A DNA stretch of 64,000 nucleotides from Amaranthus tricolor (lineage: Eukaryota; Streptophyta; Magnoliopsida; Caryophyllales; Amaranthaceae), in assembly GCF_026212465.1 (NCBI RefSeq), contig NC_080056.1:24852673-24916672 (forward strand), given 5' to 3'. A model generated the notes under the pieces. The model was not told the DNA's origin. It was given only the letters and a program-made list of their open reading frames with translations, and did not search any database. The position numbers and the translations under genes were made by a program. This document shows positions 45,686-58,847 of the stretch, piece by piece; the stretch's first letter is position 1; each line of letters starts with the position of its first letter.

Positions 45686-46038
45686 TTTCTGACTATGTGG
45701 CTTATATTATTGAAGTTTTTATGGATGATTTTACTGTTTATAGCGATTCATTTGATCAATGTTTAGAAAATTTAGACTTAGTTCTTAAAAGATGTATTAA
45801 GACTAATCTTATGTTAAATTATGAAAAATATCACTTTATGGTGGAACAAGGTATAGTCTTAGGACATGTAGTTTCTTCTAAAGGAATAGAAGTTGATAAA
45901 GCAAAAATTGAGGTTATACAATCTTTACCTTATCTATCTTGTGTTAAAGATATTAGATCTTTTTTAGGGCATGCTTGTTTTTACAAAAGATTTATTATGA
46001 ATTTTTCTAAAATTGCCCAACCATATGTAGGCTCTTAA
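45686..46038 (+). pseudogene. Gypsy reverse transcriptase, C-terminal half
   Basis: It reads [20 protein letters not shown], with the FMDD form of the catalytic box, then [20 protein letters not shown] and [15 protein letters not shown]. This wording is typical for the Athila/Tat group. It ends with a TAA after a frame break near 46035. Confidence 0.85.
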
Positions 46039-46609
46039 GGAAAGATGTTCCATTTGTATTTGATGATAAGTGTAAGGAAGCCTTTGATTGCCTTCAAGAA
46101 AAATTAGTACCTCACCAATCTTACAACCTCCTAATTGGGAATAACCTTTTGAATTAATGTGTGATGCAAGTGACAAAGTAATAGGAGTTATTTTAGGACA
46201 GAAAGTAGGACGAGATTCTCATTTGATTTATTATGCTTCTCGTACTTTAGATGACGTACCATGTAACTATATAACAACTGAAAAAGAACTTTATTCTATT
46301 GTATTTGGACTTGAAAATTTACGTTCTTATCTTTTAGGTGTTAAAGTAATAATTTATTCGGATCATGCTGCACTTAGAGATTTATTTAAAAAGAAAGAAT
46401 CTAAACCTAGGCATATTAGGTGGGTTCTATTATTACAAGAATTTAATCTAGAAATTAGAGATAAATTAGGAAAGGAGAATTTAATTGCTGATCATTTAAG
46501 CAGATTAATTCTAGATAATAATTTATCTTCTCCTTTAAGTGATGTTTTTCCAGATGAGCATCTGTATGTTTTGCATGGAGAAACTTCCATGGTATGCAGA
46601 TATTGTTAA
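46039..46609 (+). pseudogene. Gypsy RNase H
   Basis: From 46157: [47 protein letters not shown] and LADHLSRL-like IADHLSRLI. The catalytic Asp/Glu/Asp positions are present. Upstream linker 46039-46156 is out of frame. Confidence 0.85.
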
Positions 46610-47486
46610 TTATATTGTAACAAAAAGATTACTAGAGAATTTATCACGTGCTCGAAAATATAAATTAAGGCATGAGTCTAAGTTTTATATTTGGGATGAC
46701 CCTTACCTATTAAAGATCTATTCAGACCAAGTGTTGAGACGTTGTGTGCCTGATAATGAGATTAAGTCAATTTTGAGTTTTTGTCATTCACTTGAATGTG
46801 GTGGACATTTTAGTGGCCAAAGAATGACACATAAGGTATTAGAAAGTGGATTTTATTGGCCTACTTTGAATAAGGATGCACATCTTTTTATGAAAACATG
46901 TAAAAGATGTCAAATGACTAGAAATATATCTAAAAGAGATTAAATTCCCTTACACTCTATTATAGTGGTTGAAATATTTGATGTTTGGGGTATAGATTTT
47001 ATGGGTCCATTTTCTCAGTCTAATGGTAACATTTACATTCTTTTAGCTATTGACTATGTCTCTTAATGGGTAGAAGCAAAAGCTACTCGTATAGATGATG
47101 CTAAAGTTGTGGTGGAGTTTATAAGATCACAAATATTTAATAGATTTGGAGTACCTAAGGCTATTATATGTGATAGAGGAACCCATTTTTGTAATAATGT
47201 AATGGAATCCGTGCTTAAGAAATATCATGTAACTCATAGGATTTCAACAGCCTACCATTCCCAAACAAGTAGACAAGCAGAAATTTCTAATAGGGAAATA
47301 AAATGTATTTTGGAGAAAGTAGTGAATCTTAATAGGAAAGATTGGAGTTATAGACTTGGAGATGCACTATGGGCTTACAGAACAGCATATAAAACACCAT
47401 TTGGTATGTCACCATATAGACTTGTTTTTGGTAAATCTTGTCATCTCCCAGTAGAATTAGAACATAAAGCATTTTGGGGCGATTAA
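46610..47486 (+). pseudogene. Gypsy integrase (zinc-binding and catalytic core)
   Basis: The His/Cys zinc region reads CHSLECGGHF ... CKRCQ. After a TAA (46940) the core shows [10 protein letters not shown] (Asp), an in-frame TAA after [16 protein letters not shown] (Asp) and [12 protein letters not shown] (Glu), then [24 protein letters not shown] at 47484 ends the clear frame. Confidence 0.85.
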
Positions 47487-48163
47487 GAAGTGTAATTTAG
47501 ACTTACATAGTGCAGGTACACATCGAAAACTACAAATTCAAGAATAAAAAAATATAAGAAACAAAGCCTATGAAAACGCAATGATTGACAAAGAAAAGTC
47601 TAAATTATATCATGATAAAATGTTAGTTAAAAAAAGATTTTCATGTTGGTGACAAAGTTCTTCTTTACCAATCTAGATTAAGATTATTTCCAGGAAAATT
47701 AAGGTCCAGATGGATAGGACCTTATGAAGTTACTAATATTTATAATCATGGTGCAATAGAAATTAAAGATTTACAGGATGGAAAGATTTCAAAGTAAATG
47801 GTCACCGACTCAAGCTATTTTATGAAGGATTTGATTGTCGTTGGATTCATATTCAGATTTTAAAGATGCCAGTTTACGAAGTCTAGCCATAGACAGTAAA
47901 ATAGAGGCGCTTCTTGTGAGGCAACCCAAGGGAAGTATTTTATCGTTTTTAAATTCTATTTTTATATTCAGTATTAGGTATATTTAGATTAATCTTTCAA
48001 TTTTCTTTCTACATAAAAATAAACAAATAAATAAAGGTGTTACATTGAGGAAAATGTAAGATTTACGTGTGGGGGGAAGGTATCAAACTCCTCCTATAAA
48101 TTTTTTTTAATATAATAGTATGACTTTTTGACTTGTAAATAAATTAATTCTAAGAATATTTAT
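47487..48163 (+). pseudogene. Integrase C-terminal remnant and 3' non-coding part of the Athila-like element
   Basis: Frames change repeatedly, but [12 protein letters not shown] and SRWSGPxE-like wording can be followed up to about 47800. After 47900 it is non-coding, with the purine tract at 48067-48080. Confidence 0.6.
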
Positions 48164-50951
48164 TGAAATAGACTATATTTAATAAAGCTTAATTATAAGT
48201 TTATTAAGCTGATTGAGGTTATTAAGTGAGTTAATTCGAGTAATAATATTATTATTTTGATGATATTGACTCAAGTATTTCATTTGTTAACATTTTCAAA
48301 AAAAAGAGGTATATTTTATTTAATGTATAAAATTCGTATAAAGAATACTTCAATAAAAGTGTATTTTGATTATATTTTATTAATTGATTACTATCTTATC
48401 TTTATAAAAATAAATTTAAATAAAATATTGAAAAATAAATTCCTAAATGCAATCCTTATTCATATTACCAATTACTTATTTCAAAAATCGTCTATTACAC
48501 CCTTACAGCATGTCTTATATAAGACTTTCTTACGATGAGACGGCTTTAATAGAATTTAATGGGTCAAAGCTAAAAATAAACCCCTTTTACCATCAATAAA
48601 CCGACACACCTCTTCCCTCACATTGAAATCCAACCGACACACCCATTCCCTTCTCTTCATCCTCTACTCTTTCCTTCTCTCTCTCCCCATACTCATGCGC
48701 ACCACCAGCCGCACCACCAGCCGCACAACCCTCCCCCACGAACAACCACGAGCAACAGGGGCTGCGCGGTCTCTTCCACGCAGCAGAGCAGGCCACGTGT
48801 ACCCTCACAACAGTCGGTTGTCCCTAGTGCCACCACTCCTTCCCTTGGTCCACCACCACCACAACAACCACTTACAATCTTACCTTAAGTTGAAAGGTCC
48901 TTCAATGGTGATTGAGGTAATCCACAAACTATTCTATTTTAGTATTAATTGAATGTTTTAAAGTAGTTTGGTATTTGTGGATTCAATTTGGGGTTTTTAA
49001 ATCAAATTTAAGCATCAACTTGAATTTAATTAGAGTATATGAGTTTAATTAGTAATTGGGTTCTTGCTAGTGTTAATTAGTATTGGTTATTTGGGTTATT
49101 TGATTTCTAGTATAAAACTTGGTATTGTGGATTTTGAAATTTCAGTTTCGAAACTAAACTTTCTGTTTTGGCTATTTTGGGAATGGTTCTGATTGTTTTT
49201 GGGTTCTTATATCACTTGAGATTTGTAGAACTTTGAGTCGCGGTCGTGTGGGCACTTGAATCACCCCGAGATGAGTTCGTATGAGGAAGTTATGTCCAAA
49301 ATACTAGTAGACTGTCATAAAGATCGACAATGAGGTTCCGTTTTGTCCTGTCCGAATTTGTGTTGCTGTTTTTGAAATAGTTAGAGTCGTTTTGGGGTTT
49401 TGGTGTCTGCATGAGATTTGTAGAGCTTCGAGTCGCAATCACGAGGGCACTTGAATCGCTCCAAAATGAGCTTATACGAGAGAGTTATGTTCAAAATAGT
49501 GAAATACTAGCAGGGCTGTCTTGAAAATCCATAATGAATCTTCTGTTTCGGCTATTTTGGGATCGTTATAATTGTTTCTGGGTATTAGTGTCTGAATAAG
49601 AATAGTAGTGCTCTGAGTAATGGTCGCGTAGCCACTTAAATCGTCTCATTTGGTTTCCGTATGAGTGAGTTATGCCTGTTTTAGTAAGAGGTGTTCTAAA
49701 ACCATTACGGGATTCCTAATTTGGGATCAAGAGATACGGAAATTAATTGGATAATTAAATATTTTTGGATGAAGTATTAGATTCTGTTGAGACTTGTTGA
49801 TTGTAGGAAGAACAATGACCTTTGTGTTTAATCAAATACATTCTAATAGATTAAGGGTCTTGGTGTAACCTTAAATCCTTGTGAATCTTGATATGTAAGT
49901 ATGAGATGGATGGACATTGAATTTACGAAATTGGTGGAACATGGTTGTTTATAAGAAAGTATTGGGTAATTGATATTCTTGAATCGACTGTGATATTTTA
50001 AAGGTTAGAATGCTAGCATAACTCTTGGTTAAGCTGCGGTCTTAGGAGGAGATGTAATAAGTTACATGTTAGTATAGTAGTATCGAACGCTCTCTAGTGA
50101 TGTTGTGATCTTGTTATGCTCCAGGAGACGATATCATCGAAGAATCCTTCTGGTTGATAGCTGGATTCGTTACCTTAAAGTGACATCGTCAGTGAGTAGT
50201 AACAGTCCCTTAAAGGGTCTGGCCAGACTACTTTTTGGTGTAAAACAGTTTTATCAAAGTTCTTTTGAATTGGAAATTGTTGAGACAATTGTTGTTGTGA
50301 ATGTTTATGCTGATATTATGATATGGTCAATGGATCGGGCTTGCGAGCTGGTCATTGACGGAGTTGAGGAACATTGTTCCCTGCTCCCTGTTTGAAGCAA
50401 ATTGTCATTGAGATATTGACTAGCTTCACCCGAGAGTGACATAGCCTTAGAGCTATGGATGAGCCTCTCAACTAGACTCCCTGTGCGCACATAGATCTAG
50501 GAAACTGATGTTGCTTTTAAACCTATGATTTGAATTACTGTGTTTTGTTGTTTGGATTGTTACTTCTCATTCAGTTTAATCTGACCTTCTGTTGTTTACA
50601 TCTTTTAGTTTGAGTATAGATCGGAACCGGTCGGGAACGATGGGTTAACGGTGTTGAATAGCGTTCCAAGGATGTATATTGAGCTGAGCACGTAGGAATT
50701 TGTAGATTTGTATTAGGATTTTGGATAAATGTAAATTTGTTTTGGCTGTGCTGGTTAAATCGGACTTGTAGAGAATTGTATAATTATCTTGTGTATTAGT
50801 TAGATGTTGGTTTTGGGATTTAGCTGAGTTAGTCAAGTTGAAGAGCTTGTGATCCCTTGGCTCGAGTTTTGGAAGTGTGTTTTCAGTTTCTTGGGAAACG
50901 AACCCAGTGATGACCCTGTTTACCTAGTCAACGGTAAGTCGGGTTGTTACA
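48164..50951 (+). repeat. 5' LTR of the chromovirus-like element (2,788 bp)
   Basis: TGAAATAGACTA...GTTGTTACA. It includes a C-rich, gene-leader-like stretch (48590-48890) and repeated phrases ATTTGTAGA(A/G)CTT(T/C)GAGTCGC at about 49223 and 49420. Open frames within it also occur in the 3' LTR and are not genes. Confidence 0.9.
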
Positions 50952-50953
50952 GT

Positions 50954-50966
50954 TGGTATCAGAGCC
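50954..50966 (+). promoter_or_regulatory. Primer-binding site (initiator Met-tRNA)
   Basis: TGGTATCAGAGCC, two bases after the LTR end. Confidence 0.88.
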
Positions 50967-52566
50967 AAACCGCGACCGTGGCTAATCCTTAGGGTTAGTT
51001 TATCTAGCGGGCATATAATCTTGGGAGTAAGGAAAAACGTGACTTGAGGATTTAGATGTTTAAGATAAGAGATAGGAACAGAAGTGAATACGATTATGAA
51101 ATTAACCTAGGTGTTTGAGTTAGTCTTGTTTTCTTAGAAGTGTAGGATGTGAGGTGCGAGGATTACGGGGTAAAACGGAAAAACGCTCTTAACGATTGAT
51201 CGTGACGGCAAGAAGATTCAGTTTGACGATGTAGCGTTAGAATTTGTTCTCTGATGATGCCAATGTCCTGTTGCTTATCATAGTTCCTTGTCGATTATCG
51301 TTTTAGTAGCTAGAATAGTATGCCCTAAAATTGTGAATCGTGTCACCTTGTTGCTAGCCCTTTCCTATCAGCTTTTGTTTGTCGATCCATGATTATGATT
51401 ATAGTTTAGTGCACGAAAGCACGGATATATAGTTGTGTAGTATTGATAATGTTTGGGTGCAAGTGAGTTGAACTTTGAAATTTCTATGACATTGTGGGAG
51501 AGTTAGTGAAGACAAAGTACTTGAAGCCTTTGTGATAGAAAAGCCTAAGATAACAGCATATGATAATTTTCAAAGCCTAGTGATTGAGTTGCATACGGTG
51601 CTCATATGTTGGTGTAAACGATGAACTTTTTAATGTTGTTAGACCATGTCATATATTATAGTTTGTTTGGATAATGGAGCTTATAAATTTATTAGAGTTA
51701 ATGGAAAATCGTGTGATTATCATTTAGAATGAACAAAGTTTCTTTTGCTGGTTGAAAGAGCAAATATGACATAAGGATGAGATGTCATTCGTTAACTTGA
51801 GGTTTTGTTAAGTATAATTGATTATATTAATTGCAACCGTATATGTATGGATCTCAACGTAAGTTACTTTAAGAGGAGCTAGAGTTGTAAATTTTGGTTA
51901 ACAAAAAGTAAACATCATACATTACAAAAGAAAAAAAAATTTATGTTCAAAACCTTGGATTAAGATAGTTCGAGGAATGAAGTATGTTGGATTGTCGTAT
52001 AATGGATTAAAGTAGAACTAGTCCCGAGACTTGGCATTTTATTGTTCATCATTGAGGAATATGTTTACTTTAACTAAGTTAAAATTAGAAGTGCCTTTAT
52101 GAAAGTTTGGATGCATTGAAGTTTGAAATTCAACAACTATTATTTGTTTACGGCAAATCATGTAGAGAAACTTAATTGGGACTAAGTCATCATGAAAGCG
52201 AGACCTTTGCTGGAGGGAAAAATTGCATGTCTTAGAGAATTAATGGACTTAGGAGGTAATTGTAGTGCTTTGAGATACTATATTGTGAGGTAGACAAGTA
52301 GGAGAGTTTTCGTCTAAAATCAAAGGTATATTCGTTATCTTGGGAGTGTCATACTAAATGTTTGTGTTGGAGTCAGAAATATGAAATAGGAATTTTGGAA
52401 GTAGTTATATATTGAGGTGAGATAAGTAACAAATTTATAATCCGAGGAGTAAGATAGTTGTCATTGGATAAGGACAAATAAGCTTTTGGGTGCATTATGT
52501 TCTTATTAACAGTTGTGTACATTGGTTGACTATGGTGGCATAGCAATTTTGTGTATAGTAAGTAGT
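50967..52566 (+). other. Internal region of the Gypsy element, no coding recognised
   Basis: All frames are broken by stops. No gag, protease or RT motif was found. Confidence 0.6.
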
Positions 52567-52925
52567 AGCTTATCGACTTGCGTTACCTGCGTCTATTGAG
52601 CGAGTGCATGACATGTTCCACGTATCTCAGCTGAGACAACACATCAGAGACGAGTCACACGTTCTTCAGCTCGAACAACTAACTCTTGTTGACACCTAGC
52701 AGAACGAGGAGACACTCATCCAGATCCGATCATAGATAGGAAATGCACGATATACGTCGGGGTAGTGTAGCGCTTGTGAAGGCGCTATGGTCTAATCAAG
52801 TTACTGAAGAAGCCACGTGGGAGGCAGAAGATGCCATGAAACACGATTATCCCTCGTTGTTTGCTCAAGTATTTCTATGTTTATCGCCTTATAGCTATTG
52901 CATCTCCTTAGTCTTAGAAAGTTAA
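52567..52925 (+). pseudogene. Gypsy integrase C-terminus with chromodomain remnant
   Basis: The text starts YRLALPASIERVHDMFHVSQ, the usual end of a chromovirus integrase, then continues with stops. From 52743 it reads ALWSNQVTEEATWEAEDAMK and HDYPSLFA, the chromodomain-like tail (compare LWxxxxxEEATWExExxMxxxYPxLF). It ends with TAA at 52923-52925 next to a purine-rich block. This gives the clade of the element. Confidence 0.8.
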
Positions 52926-52926
52926 G

Positions 52927-52962
52927 TTTGAGGACGAACTTCATTCTAAGTTGGGTAGAATG
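52927..52962 (+). promoter_or_regulatory. Polypurine-tract-like block 1
   Basis: GAGGACGAACTTCATTCTAA then GTTGGGTAGAATG. It resembles the block at 54209-54244 that borders the 3' LTR. Confidence 0.6.
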
Positions 52963-53144
52963 ATAAGATTTCGGAATAATACTAAGTTTTAACTATGTTA
53001 GGCTTTCAAGTTTTGTTGGTTCACATAGTTAGTACGGGTGATATAGATTCTTTCAGTGCATAGAGTATGAGTAATTGGGTAACATTGCTTTACGACATGT
53101 ATGTTAGCCGGATATTTGAGTATATACTTGAGACTTAGTTTAAC

Positions 53145-53180
53145 TTCGAGGACGAAGTTCGTTTCAAGTTGGGTAGAATG
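53145..53180 (+). promoter_or_regulatory. Polypurine-tract-like block 2
   Basis: CGAGGACGAAGTTCGTTTCA then AGTTGGGTAGAATG, followed by TAATATTTGAG. Confidence 0.6.
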
Positions 53181-54208
53181 TAATATTTGAGAAATTACCA
53201 ATTAAGATGAGTGAATTTAAGAGAATTACTGGTATGAGAATGACCTTAAATATACATAATATAGATATATTCTAAACTTAATTTCTTCTCTCTTTTCCTT
53301 TCTTTTAGTTTGATTTTAAAAAAAAACAAACACAAAATAGCGGTCTTCTTGCCTTCTCTTGATTCGAAAATCAGCAATTGCTTTGTTCTTGGTCTCCAAT
53401 ACCGCACATTTCTGGTACAAAGATTTGATTATTATTCACCTTTTAATTTTGTTCTTTTATATTATATTATCTTATCTCAAATCTATTTCTTTTATACTAC
53501 ATTTGTAGATTCATGATTTATTAAACATATAGACTTGTTGTAATAAGAATTGTTGGAATGTTTGATGTTTAGTATTGAATTGGTGGATTTAAAGGTGATG
53601 AAATTAATGGAGGGAAATCATCTTTGATGATGAACGATGATTCTCGTAGGCTTGTGAGTATAGTAGTATGGTTATAAATGTTATAATCCGAAGTAAGTTG
53701 ACAATGATCGAGTCTTGAGTTAATAAAAGTTGATAGAAAAAAAAAATTATTGTGGATATCTTTAATGAATATGAGATTCAATAAATGACTTAAGGTATTC
53801 AACTCAAAGTATCTTGGGAATTATAAGTTTTTAATTAAAAATTTAATTGTAATTGGGAAACAACAAGTAAGTTGATGATTTAATATCTCAAACTAAGGAT
53901 ATAAAAAGGTTGAAATGACCTAATATGTAATTAAAGGTAAAAAAAAAAAGATTTTGAAGTAAGGTGGTTGATTTAGAATACATGTGAACGATCATGTAAA
54001 GTAAATCAAGGTTGAAGTTTCAAATTTAAAGGGTTGAAGTAATTCAATTGAGGTTAGTTGTGTTACCAATATGTAATTCATCTTATGTGATTATAGGTAT
54101 AGTATGTCTTGAATCTAAGATGGGGAGTAACTAAAGTTTATTTGATTCTCATCTCACGAAATTTGAGTTATACATTATGACTAAGGATGATCAGAAGAGT
54201 ATGTATAA
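53181..54208 (+). other. Internal non-coding DNA between purine blocks
   Basis: AT-rich, no coding. It could be part of an older LTR that started after block 2 (TGTAATATTTGAG), but no end or partner is seen. Confidence 0.45.
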
Positions 54209-54242
54209 TTTCGGGGACGAAATTATTTTAAGTTGGGGAGAA
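54209..54242 (+). promoter_or_regulatory. Polypurine tract directly before the 3' LTR
   Basis: TTCGGGGACGAAATTATTTT then AAGTTGGGGAGAA, followed by the LTR start TG at 54243. Confidence 0.8.
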
Positions 54243-57200
54243 TGAAATAGACTACATTCAATAAAGCTTAATTCTAAGCTTATTAAGCTGATTAGGGTTA
54301 TTAAGTGAGTTAATTCGAGTAATAATATTATTATTTTGATGATATTGACTCAAGTATTTCATTTGTTAACATTTTCAAAAAAAAGAGGTATATTTTATTT
54401 ATTGTATAAAATTCGTATAAAGAATACTTCAATAAAAGTGTATTTTGATTATATTTTATTAATTGATTACTATCTTATCTTTATAAAAATAAATTTAAAT
54501 AAAATATTGAAAAATAAATTCCTAAATGCAATCCTTATTCATACTACCAATTACTTATTTCAAAAATCGTCTATTACACCCTTACAGCATGTCTTATATA
54601 AGACTGTCTTACGATGAGACGGCTTTAATAGAATTTAATAGGACAAAGCTAAAAATAAACCCCTTTTACCATCAACAAACCGACACACCTCTTCCCTCAC
54701 ATTGAAATCCAACCGACACACCCATTCCCTTCTCTTCATCCTCTACTCTTTCCTTCTCTCACTCTCCCCATACTCCTGCGCATCACCAGCCGCACAACCC
54801 TCCCCCACGAACAACCACGAGTAACAGGGGCTGCGCGGTCTCTTCCACGCAGCAGAGCAGGCCGCGTGTACCCTCACAATAGTCGGTTGTCCCTAGTGCC
54901 GCCACTCCTTCCTTTGGTCCACCACCACCACAACAACCACTTTTAATCTTACCTTAAGTTGAAAGGTCATTCAATGGTGATTGAGGTAATCCACAAACTA
55001 TTCTATTTTAGTATTAATTGAATGTTTTAAAGTAGTTTGGTATTTGTGGATTCAATTTGGGGTTTTTAAATCAAATTTAAGCATCAACTTGAATTTAATT
55101 AGAGTATATGAGTTTAATTAGTAATTGGGTTCTTGCTAGTGTTAATTAGTATTGGTTATTTGGGTTATTTGATTTCTAGTATAAAACTTGGTATAGTGGA
55201 TTTTGAAATTTCAGTTTCGAAACTGAACTTTCTGTTTTGGCTATTTTGGGAATGGTTCTGATTGTTTTTGGGTTCTTATATCGCTTGAGATTTGTAGAAC
55301 TTTGAGTCGCGGTCGTGTGGGCACTTGAATCACCCCGAGATGAGTTCGTATGAGGAAGTTATGTCCAAAATACTAGTAGACTGTCATAAAGATCGACAAT
55401 GAGGTTCCGTTTTGTCCTGTCTGAATTTGTGTTGCTGTTTTTGAAATAGTTAGAGTCGTTTTGGGGTTTTGGTGTCTGCATGAGATTTGTAGAGCTTCGA
55501 GTCGCAATCACGAGGGCACTTGAATCGCTCCAAAATGAGTTTATACGAGAGAGTTATGTTCAAAATAGTGAAATACTAGCAGGGCTGTCTTGAAAATCCA
55601 TAATGAACCTTCTGTTTCGGCTATTTTGGGATCGTTCTAATTGTTTCTGGGTATTAGTGTCTGAATAAGAATAGTAGTGCTCTGAGTAATGGTCGCGTAG
55701 CCACTGAAATCGTCTCATTTGGTTTCCGTATGAGTGAGTTATGCGTGTTTTAGTAAGAGGTGTCCTAAAACCATTACGGGATTCCTAATTTGGGATCAAG
55801 AGATACGGAAATTAATTGGATAATTAAATATTTTTGGATGAAGTATTAGATCCTTTTGAGACTTGTTGATTGTAGGAAGAACAATGACCTTTGTGTTTAA
55901 TCAAATACATTCTAATAGATTAAGGGTCTTGGTGTAACCTTAAATCCTTGTGAATCTTGATATGAAAGTATGAGATGGATGGACATTGAATTTACGAAAT
56001 TGGTGGAACATGGTTGTTTATAAGAAAGTATTGGGTAATTGATATTCTTGAATCAACTGTGAGATTTTAAAGGTTAGAATGCTAGCATAACTCTTGGTTA
56101 AGCTGCGGTCTTAGGAGGAGATGTAATAAGTTACATGTTAGTATAGTAGTATCGAACGCTCTCTAGTGATGTTGTGATCTTGTTATGCTCCAGGAGACGA
56201 TATCATCGAAGAATCCTTCTGGTTGATAGCTGGATTCATTACCTTGAAGCGACATCGTCGGTGAGTAGTAACAGTCCCTTAAAGGGTCTGGCCAGACTAC
56301 TTTTTGGTGTAAAACAGTTTTATCAAAGGTCTTTTGAATTGGAAATTGTTGAGACAATTGTTGTTTTGAATGTTTATTGTAACGGTCCGGTTTAAGCGAC
56401 CCGGAAATCCGTATAAAAATACAAATTCCGGTTCATTCTTTGGACTCCAGAGAAAACTTTTCTGTAGGACCGTCAACGTTCCGTCGATAAAGAAATACAG
56501 ATAAAGCAGAAACAGTTCCAACGTGAAAGATAATAAGTCAACGGAAGTTCTAATGTACAACTCGAGAGCCTAAAGGCCTCTTAACAAAACTAATCGAAAT
56601 AGCGGAAGCGAAAAGAAAACTACACTATCTCTTGTTATTTAATTACAGAGATTCTGTCTATTCATAATCTAATATAAAAGATAATACATAGTCTTGCTTA
56701 TTACGGGTTCTACGTCGAGATCTCACTCCAGACCCCACCTGCAATCAACCTACTAGTCGTCGTAAGACAAACCACAGTAGGTTACAAAGAAACAAACCAA
56801 TACACGTTAGAGACTTCATACAAATATCAACCAGGTTGAAAAACAAGCAATGTGTTCATCATAGCATGCATAGGCTCTAATACATTCATAATTCTGATAA
56901 TTCCAACTTGTAACGTTGCATGTCCTGTTCAGGTCGTTCAAGTATAAAACCAATCCATTTGGTGGAATACACTTGGGAGAGCTAATCCCAAGGCAACCAC
57001 CGACCTAAGACGTTGCCCGTCCTGTTCGGGTCGCCAAAGGCTAAAGTATGCATACCCCCATGGTTACCGTAATGATCCAAAACTGCCATGGGAACAATAA
57101 TTATAATAATCCAACCAATGCGTTAACCCCTTTGGGTAACATAATACATAAATTCTCAATTTCCAATTAATTTCTTTAAAATTATTTGAGATGTCTAATC

Positions 57201-57662
57201 CTTATGTGAATCACAAAGCCTCAATGGAAATGAACAACACTACTTGCACAACCACATAAACAGTATGGTCTAAGCGTGTACCTTTAAGCGCTGCAAACAA
57301 CAATGCTCAAGCACAACTGAAATTTCGCCCTCTTATAAATCGAGGTCCTAAATAATACATACACAAAACGATCACATATTAGGACGTGTTTACACATTTA
57401 ATCCACTCCATATGCCAAAATATCACTAAGACTAGATACTTTTTAATTGTTTACATCCAATTCCCAAAGGTTCCAAATTTCACATTCTGACCAGAAACTT
57501 TAAGGGCCATTTCGGACAGATTAGAAAATTCAAATGAAAAATCCGACTTCGCCATTGCGTTCGAAACGCGTCAATTACCTTGGGTACCAATTTTCGTAAT
57601 TTCTAACATCCATTTACTATTTTAATTATTTTAATCGTTTAACGAGTTTTTAACGCCACGGT

Positions 57663-58625
57663 TAGACCTGGGAAAATTTGATCCGACCCGAAAATGAACC
57701 CGGGACCCGACCCGACAAAACCCGAACCGACCCGAAAGCGACTTAATCTGAAACATGACCGACCCGATAATTACCCGACCGAAAATGACCCGACCGGAAA
57801 CCGACCCGTTTTGACCGATTTAATATCAATTTTTAGAGTAATTTCAATGTTAGAATTCATTTCAAATAAAATTTTAGTTTTCAAAGTATCTCAACATATT
57901 GAGTATATCACTTGAACCCTAAAACTCATCAATAGATCTCAAAAAACACGTATTTAACGTCTTTTTAGCCATCGTAATTATTTTTCTTTAAAAACAGGAC
58001 GTTATAATCATCTTAATTGAATACATGTATCTTGTTAAATCAGTCAAATGAGTTTTTAATTCTTCTACATTTCAGTAAGCAAATCAATATAATTTATACC
58101 AACGTTTCGCACGTTTGAATGAGCTTTTCAAAAAACGAATGTCGCTACCCTAAATGATAAAACGCGTATCTTATAAGACGAAATAAGTACTTAGTTAGTT
58201 GTATATCTTTCCAACATGAAAATTGTGAAGATAATTTTAACGTCTTTTTTATCTAACGTTACAATTATAATAAACAAAATAACTTTTATAAAGCGCGTAT
58301 CTTACAAGTCTTTCAAAATAAGTATTAATTTCCCTATTTTTCTTGCACTTAAATGAACCTGACATACCAACTATTTTTTGAAAATCGTACATGTAATTTC
58401 TCTAATGATTTTTTTTAGACATTTTAATGATTTTTTTTATGTTGAATTAGTCGATTGGATATTCTAATGTTTTATGGTAACCCGTTGGGTCAATCCGAAC
58501 CTACCCGAAACCCAGAGTGATCCGACCTGAAACTGACCTGATTCGAAACTGACCCGACCCGAAAATGACCCGACCGAAATTGATCCGACCCAAAACCCGA
58601 CCGACCGACTGTTTTCCCAGGTCTA
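57663..58625. mobile_element. hAT-type MITE (963 bp) nested in the solo LTR
   Basis: Ends TAGACCTGGGAAAA are perfect 14-bp terminal inverted repeats. An exact 8-bp target duplication, GCCACGGT, flanks it (57655-57662; 58626-58633), the hAT signature. Both subterminal regions carry many CCGACCCGA words on the same strand. No transposase; open frames such as 57694-57915 are reading the repeats. Confidence 0.9.
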
Positions 58626-58705
58626 GCCACGGTGCACAAAACAACGGAAAATAACTAACGTTTCCGGGTCGGCACCTTTAACGAGGCAGATCAGCTGCTG
58701 CCCGA

Positions 58706-58847
<142 letters not shown>

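Larger units (their letters stand above)
45686..48163 (+). mobile_element. Athila-like Ty3/Gypsy element, 5'-truncated, left part
   Basis: RT, RNase H and integrase occur in the Gypsy order (integrase last). The 5' end (LTR, gag, protease and half of RT) is missing and replaced by the (TA)n tract. A polypurine-like GTGTGGGGGGAAGG is at 48067-48080. At 48163 the element is interrupted by the insertion of another Gypsy element and continues at 60634. Confidence 0.8.

Noticed and set aside
48257..48538. 93-aa ORF, repeated at 54336-54617
   Set aside because: It lies in both LTRs of one element and has no protein-like features; repetition comes from the LTRs.
48623..48952. 109-aa ORF and its antisense partner, C-rich
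   Set aside because: LTR leader sequence; the 3' LTR copy has a length change that breaks the frame.
57694..57915. 73-aa Pro/Thr-rich ORF
   Set aside because: Reads the CCGACCC subterminal repeats of the hAT MITE.
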